A stretch of 64,000 nucleotides of DNA from Amycolatopsis sp. QT-25 (GCF_029369745.1 NZ_CP120210.1:1984001-2048000), one strand, 5' to 3'. Counted from the stretch's first letter, positions 33,895 through 43,649 are shown. Made by a program: numbers and translations. Notes: generated by a model from the letters alone, not told the origin.

Positions 33895-34872
33895 CTACTG
33901 CGGGGCGGGGCCGGCGGACATAAAACGCCCCAGCGGTGGCTCGAAGCCGGCTTCGTCCAGCGCGGCGAGCAGATGCGCCCGCAGGGCGCGTTGCACGGCC
34001 CACTGCTTGCCAGGCCGGACCTTCACGGTCAGGCGGAGCTTGATGCCTTCGGGCGTGACGGTCTCCACACCGAGCATCTCCGGCGGCTCCAGGACGTTCG
34101 GTGCCAGCCCTTCGCTCTCCAGGAGGGTCTTCGCCTTCTCGGCCATCAGCTCGGTGGCTTTCTCGACGTCGGCGGAGTAGCTGAGCGGGACGTCGACGAC
34201 GGCCACCGCGAAGCCCTGGCTCGAGTTGCCGACCCGCAGCACCTCGCCGTTGCGGACGTACCAGACGGTGCCGTTGATGTCACGCAAGGTGGTGATCCGG
34301 AGGCCGACGGCCTCGACGGTGCCGGACGCCTCACCGACGTCGACGACGTCACCGACGCCGTACTGGTCCTCGATCATCATGAACATACCGGACAGGAAGT
34401 CCTTGACCAGGTTCTGCGCGCCGAAGCCGAGCGCCACGCCGACGATACCCGCCGAAGCGATGATCGGCGCGAGGTCGATGCCCAGTTCGCCCAGCACCAG
34501 GATGAACGCGAGGCCGTAGATCAGGAACGTCGCCATCGACTTGAGCACCGAGCCGATCGTGGCGGCGCGCTGACGGCGCCGTTCCATCACCGCCGACCCG
34601 AGCACTTCGGGAGCCTTCTCCCGCAGCGGCCTCAACAGGGCGGGCAGCTTCGACGAGCCGCCCGGCATCCGCGTCACGCGGTTGATCAGGCGTCGCACCA
34701 GGTACCGCAGCAGGAACGCCACGGCGACGATCATCAGGATCCTGAGCGGCTTCGTCAGCAGCCAGCCCGCCGACGCGGAGAGCCATTCGTTCTTTGTGAC
34801 CTGGAACACCTGGTAGCACAGGCTGCCGACCTCTCGAGTGCAGGCCGGGGGTTCGGTGGGCAGCAGGTTCAC
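33895..34872 (-). CDS. MscS-family mechanosensitive channel
   Basis: A 325-residue membrane protein with a short N-terminal segment and three to four hydrophobic helices. The pore-lining helix reads [24 protein letters not shown]. The MscS beta domain follows ([37 protein letters not shown], split across strands). It releases solutes on hypo-osmotic shock. I chose GTG at 34872, with AAAGGA upstream; longer frames run into GC-rich sequence with no homology. It ends 20 nt before glbO begins, so it may head an mscS-glbO-aglA transcript. Confidence 0.88.
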   Translation of the reverse strand: MNLLPTEPPACTREVGSLCYQVFQVTKNEWLSASAGWLLTKPLRILMIVAVAFLLRYLVRRLINRVTRMPGGSSKLPALLRPLREKAPEVLGSAVMERRRQRAATIGSVLKSMATFLIYGLAFILVLGELGIDLAPIIASAGIVGVALGFGAQNLVKDFLSGMFMMIEDQYGVGDVVDVGEASGTVEAVGLRITTLRDINGTVWYVRNGEVLRVGNSSQGFAVAVVDVPLSYSADVEKATELMAEKAKTLLESEGLAPNVLEPPEMLGVETVTPEGIKLRLTVKVRPGKQWAVQRALRAHLLAALDEAGFEPPLGRFMSAGPAPQ

Positions 34873-35027
34873 GGAGAGAAAATGTCCTTTCGTACTCGGC
34901 GGGGATCTCGTTCGCCGCTCAGTGCGGCAGGCGGCCCCGGCGGAGGCGGAACACCCCGCTTCGTGTGGCCGCCGGGTCGCGCGCAGGTGACACGTCCAGT
35001 AACACACGTGCGCTCGGGGGCTGATCT

Positions 35028-35798
35028 GTGGTCGACTATGCCTGCACCGGTGGAGGTGGTCGAGTGCCAGACCGACAACCCATCCCCCTCGGCGTCCCGA
35101 GCCAGGCCTTGGCCGGACAGGCGCCGGAGGTCGTGTTGCGCGCCCATCCGGGAGGTGCCCCCTCGCACGGGGCTCCACCGGGCGGGCCGGGAACGCGGCC
35201 TGGGGGTATTGCCCGCCCGCCCGGACAGCGTAGAGGGCGGGATCCGTCGACCACGGCGGTACCCACTACGACGACAGCGTCGTCCTGGGGCCGCAGACGG
35301 GTATTGCTGTTGAACGCCACGTTCGAGCCGCTCACGGCGCTGCCGTTGCGGCGCGCGGTGGTCCTCGTGATGTGCGGCAAGGCCGAGGTGGTGCACGGGG
35401 ATCCCGGCGGGCTCGAAGTGCACGCCGCCACGGTCTCGCTGCCCGTGCCCTCGGTGATCCGGCTGAGCACCTACGTGCGCGTGCCCTATCGCGCCCAGGT
35501 GCCGCTGACCCGGGCCGGGCTGATGCACCGTGACCGGTACCGCTGCGCCTACTGCGGAGGGCGGGCCGAGACGATCGACCACGTCGTCCCGCGCAGCCGC
35601 GGCGGCCCCCACAGCTGGACGAACTGCGTGGCCTGCTGCGCCAAGTGCAACCACCGGAAGGCGGACAAGCTGCTTTCCGAGATCGGCTGGCGGCTGCGCG
35701 TCGTGCCGAGGGCCCCGCACGGGCCGCACTGGCGGCTGCTCGCGCATTCGAAGGAGGCCGACCCGTTGTGGCGGCCGTACCTGGGAACCGCGGCCTGA
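35028..35798 (+). CDS. HNH endonuclease domain protein
   Basis: Up to 256 residues. The conserved part begins near RRRVLLLNATFEPLTALPLRRA. An HNH zinc-finger nuclease domain follows: YRCAYCGGRAETIDHVVPRSRGG, then WTNCVACCAKCNHRKADK, giving two CxxC-type pairs around the HNH core. The start is uncertain: the GTG at 35028 gives a ~90-residue Pro/Gly-rich leader, and a GTG nearer 35287 may be the true one. Equivalent to Rv2469c by position and strand. The substrate of this family is unknown to me. Confidence 0.85.
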   Translation: MVDYACTGGGGRVPDRQPIPLGVPSQALAGQAPEVVLRAHPGGAPSHGAPPGGPGTRPGGIARPPGQRRGRDPSTTAVPTTTTASSWGRRRVLLLNATFEPLTALPLRRAVVLVMCGKAEVVHGDPGGLEVHAATVSLPVPSVIRLSTYVRVPYRAQVPLTRAGLMHRDRYRCAYCGGRAETIDHVVPRSRGGPHSWTNCVACCAKCNHRKADKLLSEIGWRLRVVPRAPHGPHWRLLAHSKEADPLWRPYLGTAA

Positions 35799-35818
35799 GC
35801 AGATCGCGAACACGTCGG

Positions 35819-35848
35819 CGCCCCGGCTGCCTTGAGGCGGCCGGGGCG
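35819..35848. terminator. Hairpin between HNH and repeat-protein genes
   Basis: Arms CGCCCCGGCTGCC and GGCGGCCGGGGCG pair over 13 bp with one G/T wobble and a 4-nt loop. It lies 21 bp after the HNH stop, in a convergent gap, fitting a terminator. Confidence 0.7.
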
Positions 35849-35913
35849 AGCCGATGCCGTGATGAATCTCGTTGCGAAGTGCGTCTTCCCCTGCGGGCCG
35901 GTCGCGCCCGAAC

Positions 35914-36339
35914 TCAGGCGGCGAGGGAAAAGTCGCTCTGACAGGTGACCCGGGTTCCGCGGGTGACGCGCGTACCACGGGTGACGCGGGTTCCGGCGGT
36001 GACGCGGGTGCCGCAGGTGACGCGGGTTCCGGCGGTCACACGGGTGCCGCGAGTGACGCGCGTGCCACGGGTGACGCGGGTTCCGGCAGTGACCCGAGTG
36101 CCGCGGGTGACGCGCGTTCCGCGAGTGACCCGGGTACCGGCGGTGACCCGCGTACCGCGAGTGACCCGAGTACCGCGAGTGACCCGAGTACCGCGAGTGA
36201 CCCGAGTACCGCGAGTGACCCGAGTACCGCGAGTAACCCGTGTGCCCGCCGTCACACGCGTACCGGGGACGAATTCGATTTCGAAGAGTGACGAAACGTC
36301 GTCGAAGATCGCCTGGCCGGGTGTCTGGGTGCTCTGCAT
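35914..36339 (-). CDS. GTRVTx hexapeptide-repeat protein, function unknown
   Basis: A 141-residue protein in three parts: a 25-residue non-repeat N-terminus (QTPGQAIFDDVSSLFEIEFVP), 18 contiguous hexapeptides GTRVTx where x is mostly Arg, sometimes Ala, twice Cys, and an 8-residue tail QSDFSLAA. Ribosome binding site AGGAGG sits eight bases before the ATG, the best in the vicinity, and supports this strand. No signal peptide or membrane segment. The alternation of small, Thr and Val residues every six positions would suit a beta-solenoid. Equally, the short leader-like N-terminus plus repeated core resembles a peptide precursor, but no modifying enzymes are adjacent. Unassigned. Confidence 0.7.
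   Translation of the reverse strand: MQSTQTPGQAIFDDVSSLFEIEFVPGTRVTAGTRVTRGTRVTRGTRVTRGTRVTRGTRVTRGTRVTAGTRVTRGTRVTRGTRVTAGTRVTRGTRVTRGTRVTAGTRVTCGTRVTAGTRVTRGTRVTRGTRVTCQSDFSLAA
35941..36264 (-). repeat. 18-bp tandem array, 18 units (GTRVTx)
   Basis: Eighteen 18-bp units without spacers inside the repeat-protein gene. Differences between units fall almost wholly at wobble positions, except the sixth codon (Arg/Ala/Cys). Four neighbouring units near 36160-36230 are identical, a sign of recent duplication. The opposite-strand frame VTRVPx shares the same wobble positions, so unit variation alone does not settle the coding strand. Confidence 0.9.
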
Positions 36340-36630
36340 GACATATCCTCCTGCGACCGGTGCGTTACCTGCTGGGGTGAGAAAGCCGGGCGCAAGGCCC
36401 GTACAGGTGAAAAAGCTACGAGGATTTCAAGGCTCCGACAAGACGACAGCGCCGGGTGCGGCCGCCCGTACGTTGAGTTGCAACCTTTCGGCCTTGAGGG
36501 CTTCGCCCCAATGTGGGAGCGCTTTCGCGGCAAGCGGCGGACGGACCCCTCCGGACGGTGAGTGGCAGGTCTCCGCGCGCACGCCCGTGCGAGCGGGTGC
36601 GGCCACGCGCCATCGGATACGCTCACGCGC

Positions 36631-36888
36631 GTGAACCTTGTCGAGACGATCCTGGTCTTCGCGGTGATCCCCTTGGTCATCTACGCGCTTTGCGGGGTGG
36701 CCACGCTGCGGTCGAAGGGCGCGGGCGTCGCCCGGTACCGGCCGGGGCAGCCGTGGGAGTACCCGGCCATGTGGTGGAGCGCCAACCCCGACGGGGTCGG
36801 CGCCAGGTATTCGCACGCGGGCGGCGCGACCGCCGTCGGCGCGGCGGACGGAGCTTCGGTGACGGGAGGCGCTCGTGGCAACTGGTGA
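36631..36888 (+). CDS. Small membrane protein
   Basis: An 85-residue protein with a GTG start. One N-terminal helix (VETILVFAVIPLVIYALCGVATL) is followed by a short cytoplasmic or external tail with RYRPGQPWEYPAMWWSANP and a Gly/Ala-rich end. It overlaps the next gene by 14 nt, so the two are coupled. Small proteins with a PWEYPAMWWSANP-like segment seem conserved at this position next to the DUF5130-like gene in actinobacteria, from memory. Function unknown. Confidence 0.75.
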   Translation: MNLVETILVFAVIPLVIYALCGVATLRSKGAGVARYRPGQPWEYPAMWWSANPDGVGARYSHAGGATAVGAADGASVTGGARGNW

Positions 36889-37357
36889 ACTGACCCCTTC
36901 GTCCACCGCGGTCGACGAAGAGCCCGGTTACGGCGCCGCCGTTACCTCGAGCGGCCGGATTTCCGCCGCCAAGATGTACGCGCCGGCTGGGCCGATCAGC
37001 CCCTTCACCATCCAGCAGCTCGCCCGGCTGGACGAGGCGCTGACGCTGGCCAGCCGCGAGACCGGCCTGGACTTCAGTGTGTACCTCGGCGACCTCGGCG
37101 AAGACACCCGCGTCACCGCCGAGGGCCTGCTGGCCTCGACCGACAAGCCGGCCGACGCCGTGGTCGTCGCCGTGTCGCCCGGACAGCGCGCCATCGAGAT
37201 CGTGACGGGCTCGCAGGCCCGGTTCCGCCTGCCCGACCGCGGCGCGAAGCTCGCCGTGGCCAGCATGGTGGCCTCCTTCAAGGAAGGCGACCTCATCGGC
37301 GGTCTCGTGAACGCCCTTCGCATGCTGAGCGACCAGGCCGGCGCTCCGCAGCACTGA
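36875..37357 (+). CDS. DUF5130-like protein (Rv2468c position)
   Basis: A 160-residue soluble protein. After a variable N-terminus it contains SPFTIQQLARLDEALTLASR, FSVYLGDLGEDTRVTAEGLL, VVVAVSPGQRAIEIVTGSQA and AKLAVASMVASFKEGDLIGG, a TPM/DUF5130-type pattern. GTG start overlaps the preceding small membrane protein gene by 14 nt. The coupling suggests the two act together at the membrane. No enzymatic activity can be assigned. Confidence 0.75.
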   Translation: MATGELTPSSTAVDEEPGYGAAVTSSGRISAAKMYAPAGPISPFTIQQLARLDEALTLASRETGLDFSVYLGDLGEDTRVTAEGLLASTDKPADAVVVAVSPGQRAIEIVTGSQARFRLPDRGAKLAVASMVASFKEGDLIGGLVNALRMLSDQAGAPQH

Positions 37358-37376
37358 GCACCCTCAAGCACTTTCG

Positions 37377-37435
37377 AGTGCAATGAAGGGGCCTTTCCTT
37401 GCGAATTTTGCAAGGAAAGGCCCCTTCATTGCACT
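37377..37435. terminator. ATGAAG-type palindrome between convergent genes
   Basis: A 59-nt inverted repeat with about 29-nt arms and one mismatch; the left arm begins AGTGCAATGAAGGGGCC. It lies between the DUF5130-like gene and the convergent pepN. Same family as 31860-31916 and 43804-43858. Confidence 0.75.
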
Positions 37436-37441
37436 ACGGGA

Positions 37442-40015
37442 CTAGACCCCGGCCTGCGAGTCGAACTCACGGGCGGCCAGCGCCCGCACGATCCCGGCCC
37501 GGCCTTCCGACACCAGACGGCGCAGCGCCGCCGGGTGCTCTCCGGCCAGCCATTCGTCCGACGCCTCGACGGTCGCCGGCTCGACGGCCCACGAGGGGTA
37601 CAGCCCGACCACGGTCGGTTGCGCCCGCTCGCTGGAGCGCCGCTGCCACACCTCGTCGATGACCTCGAAGTAGCGCGTCACGTAGTCGCCGAGCAGGTGC
37701 TTCTGGCCAGGGTGGGAGAAGCCGGCGATGAGCGAGTCGCTGACCGCGTTGGGCAGCTCGTCGTCGTACACCGCCCGCTGCCACGCGTCGGCCTTGGCCT
37801 CGCCGATCGGCCGCAGCGCCCGTGCGCGCTCCGCCTGACGCCGTCCGGCGGCGGTGTCGTCGTTCGCGAGTTCCGCGTCGATCTCCCGGTTCTCTGCCTT
37901 GCCGTGCGCGACGAGCGCGTGCAGCAGCCGCCAGCGCAGGTCGGTGTCGACGGTGAGGCCCTCCAGGGGTGCCGTGCCGTCGAGCCAGCCCGCGATGATC
38001 GCCAGCGTCTTGTCGTCGAGCACGCATCCGGCGAGCGAGTTGACGAACGCGAGCTGGTGGTCCGAACCGGCCTCGGCGCCCTGCGCGAGCTCCAGCAGCC
38101 GCGAGCTGAACCCCGGCCAGCCCTTGTCCGCCGCCCACGACGGGTTCGCGTACGAGTTCAGCGCCGTCTGCGCCTGCAGCAGCAGCCGCTGCACCACGCC
38201 GACCTCGGTCTCGGTGTGCACGCCGCGCTGCACCAGCGTGACGAAGTCGCGCGCCTTGAGCTCGGCCTCGCGCGTCATCTCCCACGCCGCCGACCAGCAC
38301 AGCGTGCGGGGCAGCGGATCGGTGATGTCGGCGATGCGGTCGATCAGGGTGGTCAGCGACGCCGGGTCGAGCCGCATCGTGCAGTAGGTCAGGTCGTCGT
38401 CGTTGACCAGCACGAGCTTGCCCGCCGGGAGCCCGACCAGCGCCGGCACCTCGGTGCGCTCGCCGTCCACGTCGAGTTCGACGCGGTGCTTGCGGACGAT
38501 CTTGCCGTTCTCGTCCTCGTCGTAGACGCCGACCGCGACGCGGTGCGCGCGCAGCTCGCCGGCACCCGGCTTGGCGCCGGTCTGGGTGATGGCGAAGGCG
38601 GTGTACTTCCCGTCGGCGCCGACCTCGTAGCGCGGGCTCAGCGAGTTGAGGCCGGTGGTCTCCAGCCACTGCGCGCTCCACCACGACAGGTCGCGGCCGG
38701 AGGCCTCTTCCAGCGCGCCCAGCAGATCCGCCAGGGTCGCGTTGCCCCAGGCGTGCTTGCCGAAGTAGACCTTCAAGCCTTCGAGGAAGTGGTCGAGCCC
38801 GACGTAGGCGACGAGCTGCTTGAGGACGCTCGCGCCCTTGGCGTAGGTGATCCCGTCGAAGTTCACCTCGACCGCGTGCAGGTCGACGATGTCCGCGGCG
38901 ATCGGATGCGTCGAGGGCAGCTGGTCCTGCCGATACGCCCACGACTTCTCGATGTTCGCGAAACTGGTCCACGCGTTCTTGTATTCGGTCGCCTCGGCCT
39001 GGGCCAGCACGCTCGCGAAGGTCGCGAACGACTCGTTCAGCCACAGGTCGTCCCACCAGCGCATGGTGACCAGGTCGCCGAACCACATGTGCGCCATCTC
39101 GTGCAGCAGGGTCTCGGCGCGGCGCTCGTAGTAGTAGCGCGTGACACGACTCCGGAAGACGTAGTCCTCCAGGAAGGTGACGGCGCCGGCGTTCTCCATC
39201 GCGCCCGCGTTGAACTCCGGCACGAACAGCTGGTCGTACTTGGAGAACGGGTACGGGGTGGCGAACTTCTCGTGGTAGAAGGCGAAACCCTGTTTGGTCT
39301 CGGTGAACAGCCGGTCCGCGTCCATGTGCTCGGCGAGCGAGGCACGGCAGTAGATGCCCAGCGGGATCGTGCGGTGGGAGTCGGAGAACTCGTCGCGCCA
39401 CTCGCTGTACGGGCCCGCGATCAACGCGACGAGGTAGGTCGAGATCCGTTCGGACACCTCGAACACGGTGCGGACGGCCCCTTCCGGGGTCTCCTCGGCC
39501 GACTCGATCAGCGCGTTCGAAATGACCTTCCAGTCCTTCGGCGCGAGGACGGTGAGCCGGTAGACCGACTTGAGGTCGGGCTGGTCGAAGCAGGCGAACA
39601 TGCGCTTCGCGTCCGCGGTCTCGAACTGCGTGTAGAGGTAGACGCCGTCGTCGACCGGGTCGACGAAGCGGTGCAGCCCCTCGCCGGTGTTCATGTACCG
39701 GCAGACCGCGTCCACGACGAGCTCGTTCGACCCGGCGAGCGCGGGCAGCTCTATGCCCTTGTCCTCGACGTACCCGCTGACGTCGAGTTCCGTCCCGTTG
39801 AGGACGGCCGACTCGATCCCCTCGGCGACGATGTCGACCCACGACGCTTCGCCGCTTCTGGCGCTCGCGAACTTGATCGTCGTCTTCGACGTGAAGGTCT
39901 TCTCACCGGGACCGCCACGGCCGTCGGTCAGATCCAGCTCGATGTCGTAGGACTCGACGTCGAGCAGGTCCGCACGCAGCTTGGCTTGGTCTCGGGTCAG
40001 GTTGGGGGCGGGCAC
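37442..40015 (-). CDS. pepN: Aminopeptidase N (M1 family)
   Basis: An 857-residue M1 zinc aminopeptidase. Substrate-recognition motif [11 protein letters not shown] and zinc site [19 protein letters not shown] with the downstream Glu in WLNESFA are all present. A long C-terminal helical domain (ERAP1_C-like) follows. It removes N-terminal residues from peptides in the cytoplasm. The start is either GTG at 40021 or GTG at 40015; I prefer 40015 because AGAGG lies five bases before it and it gives [11 protein letters not shown], like the mycobacterial homologue. It is convergent with the DUF5130-like gene. Confidence 0.95.
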   Translation of the reverse strand: MPAPNLTRDQAKLRADLLDVESYDIELDLTDGRGGPGEKTFTSKTTIKFASARSGEASWVDIVAEGIESAVLNGTELDVSGYVEDKGIELPALAGSNELVVDAVCRYMNTGEGLHRFVDPVDDGVYLYTQFETADAKRMFACFDQPDLKSVYRLTVLAPKDWKVISNALIESAEETPEGAVRTVFEVSERISTYLVALIAGPYSEWRDEFSDSHRTIPLGIYCRASLAEHMDADRLFTETKQGFAFYHEKFATPYPFSKYDQLFVPEFNAGAMENAGAVTFLEDYVFRSRVTRYYYERRAETLLHEMAHMWFGDLVTMRWWDDLWLNESFATFASVLAQAEATEYKNAWTSFANIEKSWAYRQDQLPSTHPIAADIVDLHAVEVNFDGITYAKGASVLKQLVAYVGLDHFLEGLKVYFGKHAWGNATLADLLGALEEASGRDLSWWSAQWLETTGLNSLSPRYEVGADGKYTAFAITQTGAKPGAGELRAHRVAVGVYDEDENGKIVRKHRVELDVDGERTEVPALVGLPAGKLVLVNDDDLTYCTMRLDPASLTTLIDRIADITDPLPRTLCWSAAWEMTREAELKARDFVTLVQRGVHTETEVGVVQRLLLQAQTALNSYANPSWAADKGWPGFSSRLLELAQGAEAGSDHQLAFVNSLAGCVLDDKTLAIIAGWLDGTAPLEGLTVDTDLRWRLLHALVAHGKAENREIDAELANDDTAAGRRQAERARALRPIGEAKADAWQRAVYDDELPNAVSDSLIAGFSHPGQKHLLGDYVTRYFEVIDEVWQRRSSERAQPTVVGLYPSWAVEPATVEASDEWLAGEHPAALRRLVSEGRAGIVRALAAREFDSQAGV

Positions 40016-40182
40016 TGGCACCTCTGGTCATCGGTATCGGTTTTGGTTTCCAACTACTGGCATCCAATCATGTCCGGGCCGTCGCTGACGACGGGAACAA
40101 CGCCGATGGCCGCGATGTTGGCTCGCTGTGTAGCACTCCGTGCGTACCGGCCCACCCAAGACGATGGCACTGGGAGAACCTG

Positions 40183-40803
40183 ATGACCGCCCCGTCCGAG
40201 AAGACCAAGGTCGACTTCTACTTCGATCCGATCTGCCCATTCGCCTGGATCAGTTCGCGCTGGATCCTCGAGGTGGAGAAGCACCGCGACCTCGACCTGA
40301 GGTTCCGGATCATGAGCCTGTCCGAGCTGAACAGCGGTCGCGACGACCTGCCTGAGCAGTACAAGGAGCTGTTGGACCGCGGCTGGGGCCCCGTCCGCGT
40401 CGCCACCGCGCTGGCGCAGAAGAACGGCGAGGAGGCGCTGCGCGACTTCTACACGGAGTTCGGCACGCGCCATCACAACCGGGGTGACAAGGACATCCCG
40501 AAGGTCATCAAGGAGGCCCTCGAGGCCATCGGCGCCCCGGCCGAGCTGGCCGAGGCCGCGGAGTCGACCGAGTACGACGAAGCGCTGAAAAAGAGTCACT
40601 ACGAAGGTATGAATCCGGTCGGAATGGACGTCGGTACCCCGACCATCCACATCGACGGCGTCGCCTTCTTCGGCCCCGTGCTCAGCTCGATCCCTCGGGG
40701 CGAAGACGCCGTCAAGGTGTTCGACGGCGCCCGCGCGCTGGCGAGCTACCCCGACTTCTTCGAGCTGAAGCGCACCCGCTCCGGTGAATTGAACTTCGAC
40801 TAA
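40183..40803 (+). CDS. DsbA-family mycothiol-linked oxidoreductase (Rv2466c-like)
   Basis: A 206-residue thioredoxin-fold protein. The N-terminus [19 protein letters not shown] holds the active site as Cys18-Pro-Phe-Ala21. The mycobacterial homologue Rv2466c, a mycothiol-dependent reductase that activates the prodrug TP053, has CPWC, so the resolving Cys is missing here. The cis-Pro region is [27 protein letters not shown] monothiol mechanism with mycothiol is possible. Its stop overlaps that of the convergent MBL gene by 4 nt. Confidence 0.9.
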   Translation: MTAPSEKTKVDFYFDPICPFAWISSRWILEVEKHRDLDLRFRIMSLSELNSGRDDLPEQYKELLDRGWGPVRVATALAQKNGEEALRDFYTEFGTRHHNRGDKDIPKVIKEALEAIGAPAELAEAAESTEYDEALKKSHYEGMNPVGMDVGTPTIHIDGVAFFGPVLSSIPRGEDAVKVFDGARALASYPDFFELKRTRSGELNFD

Positions 40804-41603
40804 GGGGTTCCCAAGGCGGCCCTGGTGACATCGTCGGGGTAGGAGGATCTCGCGACGGCTTCGTCCGTCGTGAGGTCTCCGGCCGCGACCTGGCTCTTGA
40901 GCGCGACGAGCGCACGCAGCCCGTCGCGATGTTCTTCGATGAACGCGGTGCCGACGGGATCACCGTGCCCGGCCACGATGGTCTTCGGCTCCAGCGCGAG
41001 GATCGCGTCCATCACGTCCGGCCATTCGGCCAGGAAACTGCCGTCATTGAAGGAGAACGCACTGAAGCCGGCTTCGGCGTTCTCGACCGCGTCGCCCGCG
41101 TAGACGACACCCGCGTCGGGCACCTGCACGAACAGGTCGTGATCGGTGTGGGCCCGGCCGAGGAACCGCAGCACGACGATGCGGCCGCCGAGGTCCATCT
41201 CGGCGGTGTCGGTGACCGCCTTGTCCGGCAAGGTGATCTGGGTGCGTTCCAGCGCCTCCGCCATCTCCGGCCGGTCTTCGCCGAGATAGTGCTGGATCCA
41301 CTTGAGCCGCGCGCCCTCCCCGTAGGTGGCCAGCTCGGCCGAGCACGCTTCGTGCGCCCAGACGTCACACGGCAGGAACGCCGTCGTGCCGAAGGCGTGG
41401 TCGAAATGCGCGTGGGTGTAGACGACCGACCACGGCAGCTGCGTGATCTCCCGTACCGCCGCGGCCAGTTCGGCGCCTTGGTCGACATCACCGCGGACGT
41501 CGACGACCAGACAACGCTCACTGCCCACGACGAGGCCGACGGTCAGGTCCAGCTCCTCGTAACGCCGGGCGTACACGCCGTCCGCGAGTTCGAGCCAAGT
41601 CAC
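40800..41603 (-). CDS. MBL-fold metallo-hydrolase
   Basis: A 267-residue metallo-beta-lactamase-fold protein. The metal site reads [17 protein letters not shown] (HxHxDH), then the downstream His in [11 protein letters not shown], Asp in [10 protein letters not shown] and His in VAGHGDPVG. Substrate unknown; glyoxalase- or quinone-lactonase-like hydrolases share this layout. GTG start overlaps the ComB-like gene stop by 4 nt (GTGA), so the pair is coupled. It is not in the mycobacterial version of this locus. Confidence 0.88.
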   Translation of the reverse strand: MTWLELADGVYARRYEELDLTVGLVVGSERCLVVDVRGDVDQGAELAAAVREITQLPWSVVYTHAHFDHAFGTTAFLPCDVWAHEACSAELATYGEGARLKWIQHYLGEDRPEMAEALERTQITLPDKAVTDTAEMDLGGRIVVLRFLGRAHTDHDLFVQVPDAGVVYAGDAVENAEAGFSAFSFNDGSFLAEWPDVMDAILALEPKTIVAGHGDPVGTAFIEEHRDGLRALVALKSQVAAGDLTTDEAVARSSYPDDVTRAALGTP

Positions 41604-42319
41604 GAATCCTCCAGAATTCCCTTGTGCAGCAGGGGAACCATGCTGCTTGTATCGAGCTTCGCGGCGAGTGTCACGTCGTTCGCGTGCCCGGCCGCGGCGA
41701 GCTCACGTCCCGAAGCACACTCTGTCAGTGCTTCGGCGATGTCAATGGATTTCGCCGCGAAGGCCGCGAGACGGGCTTCGGCGGACAGACGGCCGTAGCC
41801 GTCCAGTGCCGCGACGATCGCTCCAGCGCCGAGCTGATCCTCCACACACGGCCGCAACGGCCCGAAGGTCTTCACTTCGGTGTGGATGTCGATGCCCCAG
41901 CGTTCCCCGGCCGGAATGACGCCGATCGGACGTCCGTCCGCCAGTTCCGCCGCGCGGGTGGCGACGGCGGTCGCGTTGCGCAGGCAACCCGCCAGGACGA
42001 CGGCACCGGTCGTGGCGGCGGCGTCGCAGAGCGTGGCACCGTTGGGAGAAGGGAGCGCGAGGAGGGTGCCGGAAGGGATCTCCGTCACAGACGAAGGGCG
42101 CAAGGTCCAGTGTTTTTCACCCGCGAGGATGGCGCCCCGCTCCTTCGCGGCTTCCGCACCGCGCCGATCGCGCCAGCGGACGGGCAGCACCCTGCCGCCG
42201 TTGCCGAGGACGAGATCCGTCGTGGTGCAGAAGGAAAGTACGTCGACCACGACGAGGACGGCGCAGTCCGCGCCCAGCGCGCCGACTCCCTCGGTGCCCC
42301 ATTCGAGTCTGATGTCCAC
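41600..42319 (-). CDS. 2-phosphosulfolactate phosphatase (ComB) family protein
   Basis: A 239-residue protein of the ComB family: CAVLVVVDVLSFCTTTDLVL near the N-terminus, LPSPNGATLCDAAATTGAVVLAGCLRNATAVA in the middle (split over two strands), and VIPAGERWG with VEDQLGAGAIVAAL. The founding member removes phosphate from 2-phosphosulfolactate in coenzyme M synthesis; actinobacteria lack coenzyme M, so the role here is probably another phosphatase. The start is GTG at 42319 or 42325. Divergent from rpiB and coupled to the MBL gene. Confidence 0.8.
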   Translation of the reverse strand: MDIRLEWGTEGVGALGADCAVLVVVDVLSFCTTTDLVLGNGGRVLPVRWRDRRGAEAAKERGAILAGEKHWTLRPSSVTEIPSGTLLALPSPNGATLCDAAATTGAVVLAGCLRNATAVATRAAELADGRPIGVIPAGERWGIDIHTEVKTFGPLRPCVEDQLGAGAIVAALDGYGRLSAEARLAAFAAKSIDIAEALTECASGRELAAAGHANDVTLAAKLDTSSMVPLLHKGILEDS

Positions 42320-42364
42320 CCCCACAGCATGCTCGCCCCGGAACGTGATGGCAGACTCCGCGCT

Positions 42365-42838
42365 GTGCGTGTCTACCTTGGCTCCGACCATGCCGGTTTC
42401 GAACTGAAGAACCACCTCGTGGCCCACCTCAAGGAACAGGGCCACGACGTCGAGGACGTCGGTCCCTTCGTCTACGACGCGGCCGACGACTACCCGGCGT
42501 TCTGCATCGAGGCGGCTCGCCGCGTCGTCGCGGACGAGGGCAGCCTCGGCGTCGTCGTCGGCGGCTCCGGCAACGGCGAGCAGATCGCGGCCAACAAGGT
42601 GAAGGGCGCTCGCGCCGGCCTCGCGTGGAGCGTCGAGACGGCGAAGCTCACCCGCGAGCACAACCACGCCCAGCTGATCGGCGTCGGCGCGCGGATGCAC
42701 ACCACCGAAGAGGCCACGGAGATCGTCGAGGCGTTCCTCGCGACCCCGCCGAGCCCGGACGAGCGCCACGGCCGTCGCGTCCAGCAGATCCTGGACTACG
42801 AGAACACCGGCTGGCCGCCGCCGCTGCCCGAGCACTGA
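42365..42838 (+). CDS. rpiB: Ribose-5-phosphate isomerase B
   Basis: A 157-residue sugar-phosphate isomerase interconverting ribose 5-phosphate and ribulose 5-phosphate. It has RVYLGSDHAGFELKNHL at the N-terminus, DDYPAFCIEAARRV and the anion-hole loop GVVVGGSGNGEQIAANKV. Near-identical motifs occur in the M. tuberculosis enzyme (Rv2465c). It starts on GTG at 42365 with a weak ribosome binding site, and is followed 1 nt later by the nei2 start. Confidence 0.95.
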   Translation: MRVYLGSDHAGFELKNHLVAHLKEQGHDVEDVGPFVYDAADDYPAFCIEAARRVVADEGSLGVVVGGSGNGEQIAANKVKGARAGLAWSVETAKLTREHNHAQLIGVGARMHTTEEATEIVEAFLATPPSPDERHGRRVQQILDYENTGWPPPLPEH

Positions 42839-42839
42839 C

Positions 42840-43649
42840 ATGCCCGAGGGGCATACGCTCCATCGCCTGGCCCGTCTGCACGAACGTCGGTTCGCCGGTC
42901 ACCCGGTCGAGGTGAGCAGTCCGCAAGGACGGTTCGCCGCCGAAGCGTCCCGTTTGGACGGCCGGGTGCTGGTCAAGGCCGAGGCGTACGGGAAGCACCT
43001 GTTCCACGACTATGGTCCACACGGGACGGTGCACGTCCACCTCGGCCTCTACGGCACGTTCTCCGACGTGCCGCTGCCCGTGCCGGAGCCGGTGGGGCAG
43101 GTGCGGATGCGGCTGGTCGGCCCGACGCATTCCGCCGACCTGCGCGGCCCGAACCAGTGCGAACTCCTGGACGCGTCCCGAGTGGACGCGATCAAGGCGC
43201 GGCTCGGCCCGGATCCGCTGCGCCGGGACGCGAAGCCGGACAAGGCGTGGGACCGGATCTCGCGGTCGAAGACGTCGATCGCGGCACTGCTGATGGACCA
43301 GTCGGTGCTGGCGGGCGTCGGCAACGTGTACCGCGCCGAGGTGCTGTTCCGGCACGGTGTCGCCCCACTCCTCCCCGGCCGCGCGCTCGACCGCGGGCTG
43401 TGGGAGGACCTGTGGGCGGATCTCGTGACGCTCATGCGGCACGGTGTCCGGGTGGGGCGGATCGACACGGTCGCGCCGGAGCACTTGCCCGAGGCGACCG
43501 GCCGCGCGCCGCGGCAGGACCGGCACGGGGGCGAGGTCTACGTCTACCGCCGCGAGGGGCTGCCTTGTCTCGTTTGCGGGACGGCGGTGCTGCGAAGCGA
43601 GCTGGCGGCACGGAACCTCTTCTGGTGCCCGACCTGCCAGCCTGCCTGA
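42840..43649 (+). CDS. nei2: Fpg/Nei-family DNA glycosylase (Nei2)
   Basis: A 269-residue DNA glycosylase/AP lyase that removes oxidised bases. After Met removal the catalytic Pro2-Glu3 is exposed (MPEGHTLHRLARLH). The helix-two-turn-helix region reads LLMDQSVLAGVGNVYRAEVLF, and the C-terminal zinc finger uses CLVCG and CPTC with Arg in the loop (SELAARNLFWC). One nt after rpiB, likely cotranscribed. Equivalent to Rv2464c. Confidence 0.93.
   Translation: MPEGHTLHRLARLHERRFAGHPVEVSSPQGRFAAEASRLDGRVLVKAEAYGKHLFHDYGPHGTVHVHLGLYGTFSDVPLPVPEPVGQVRMRLVGPTHSADLRGPNQCELLDASRVDAIKARLGPDPLRRDAKPDKAWDRISRSKTSIAALLMDQSVLAGVGNVYRAEVLFRHGVAPLLPGRALDRGLWEDLWADLVTLMRHGVRVGRIDTVAPEHLPEATGRAPRQDRHGGEVYVYRREGLPCLVCGTAVLRSELAARNLFWCPTCQPA

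Noticed and set aside
35941..36264. Possible CRISPR array (18-bp repeats)
   Set aside because: Units are contiguous with no spacers, in frame with a gene that has a good ribosome binding site, and no cas genes are present.
35945..36634. Plus-strand VTRVPx repeat frame across the same array
   Set aside because: Starts inside the repeats with no ribosome binding site and continues into unrelated sequence; the minus-strand frame has a strong ribosome binding site and non-repeat ends.
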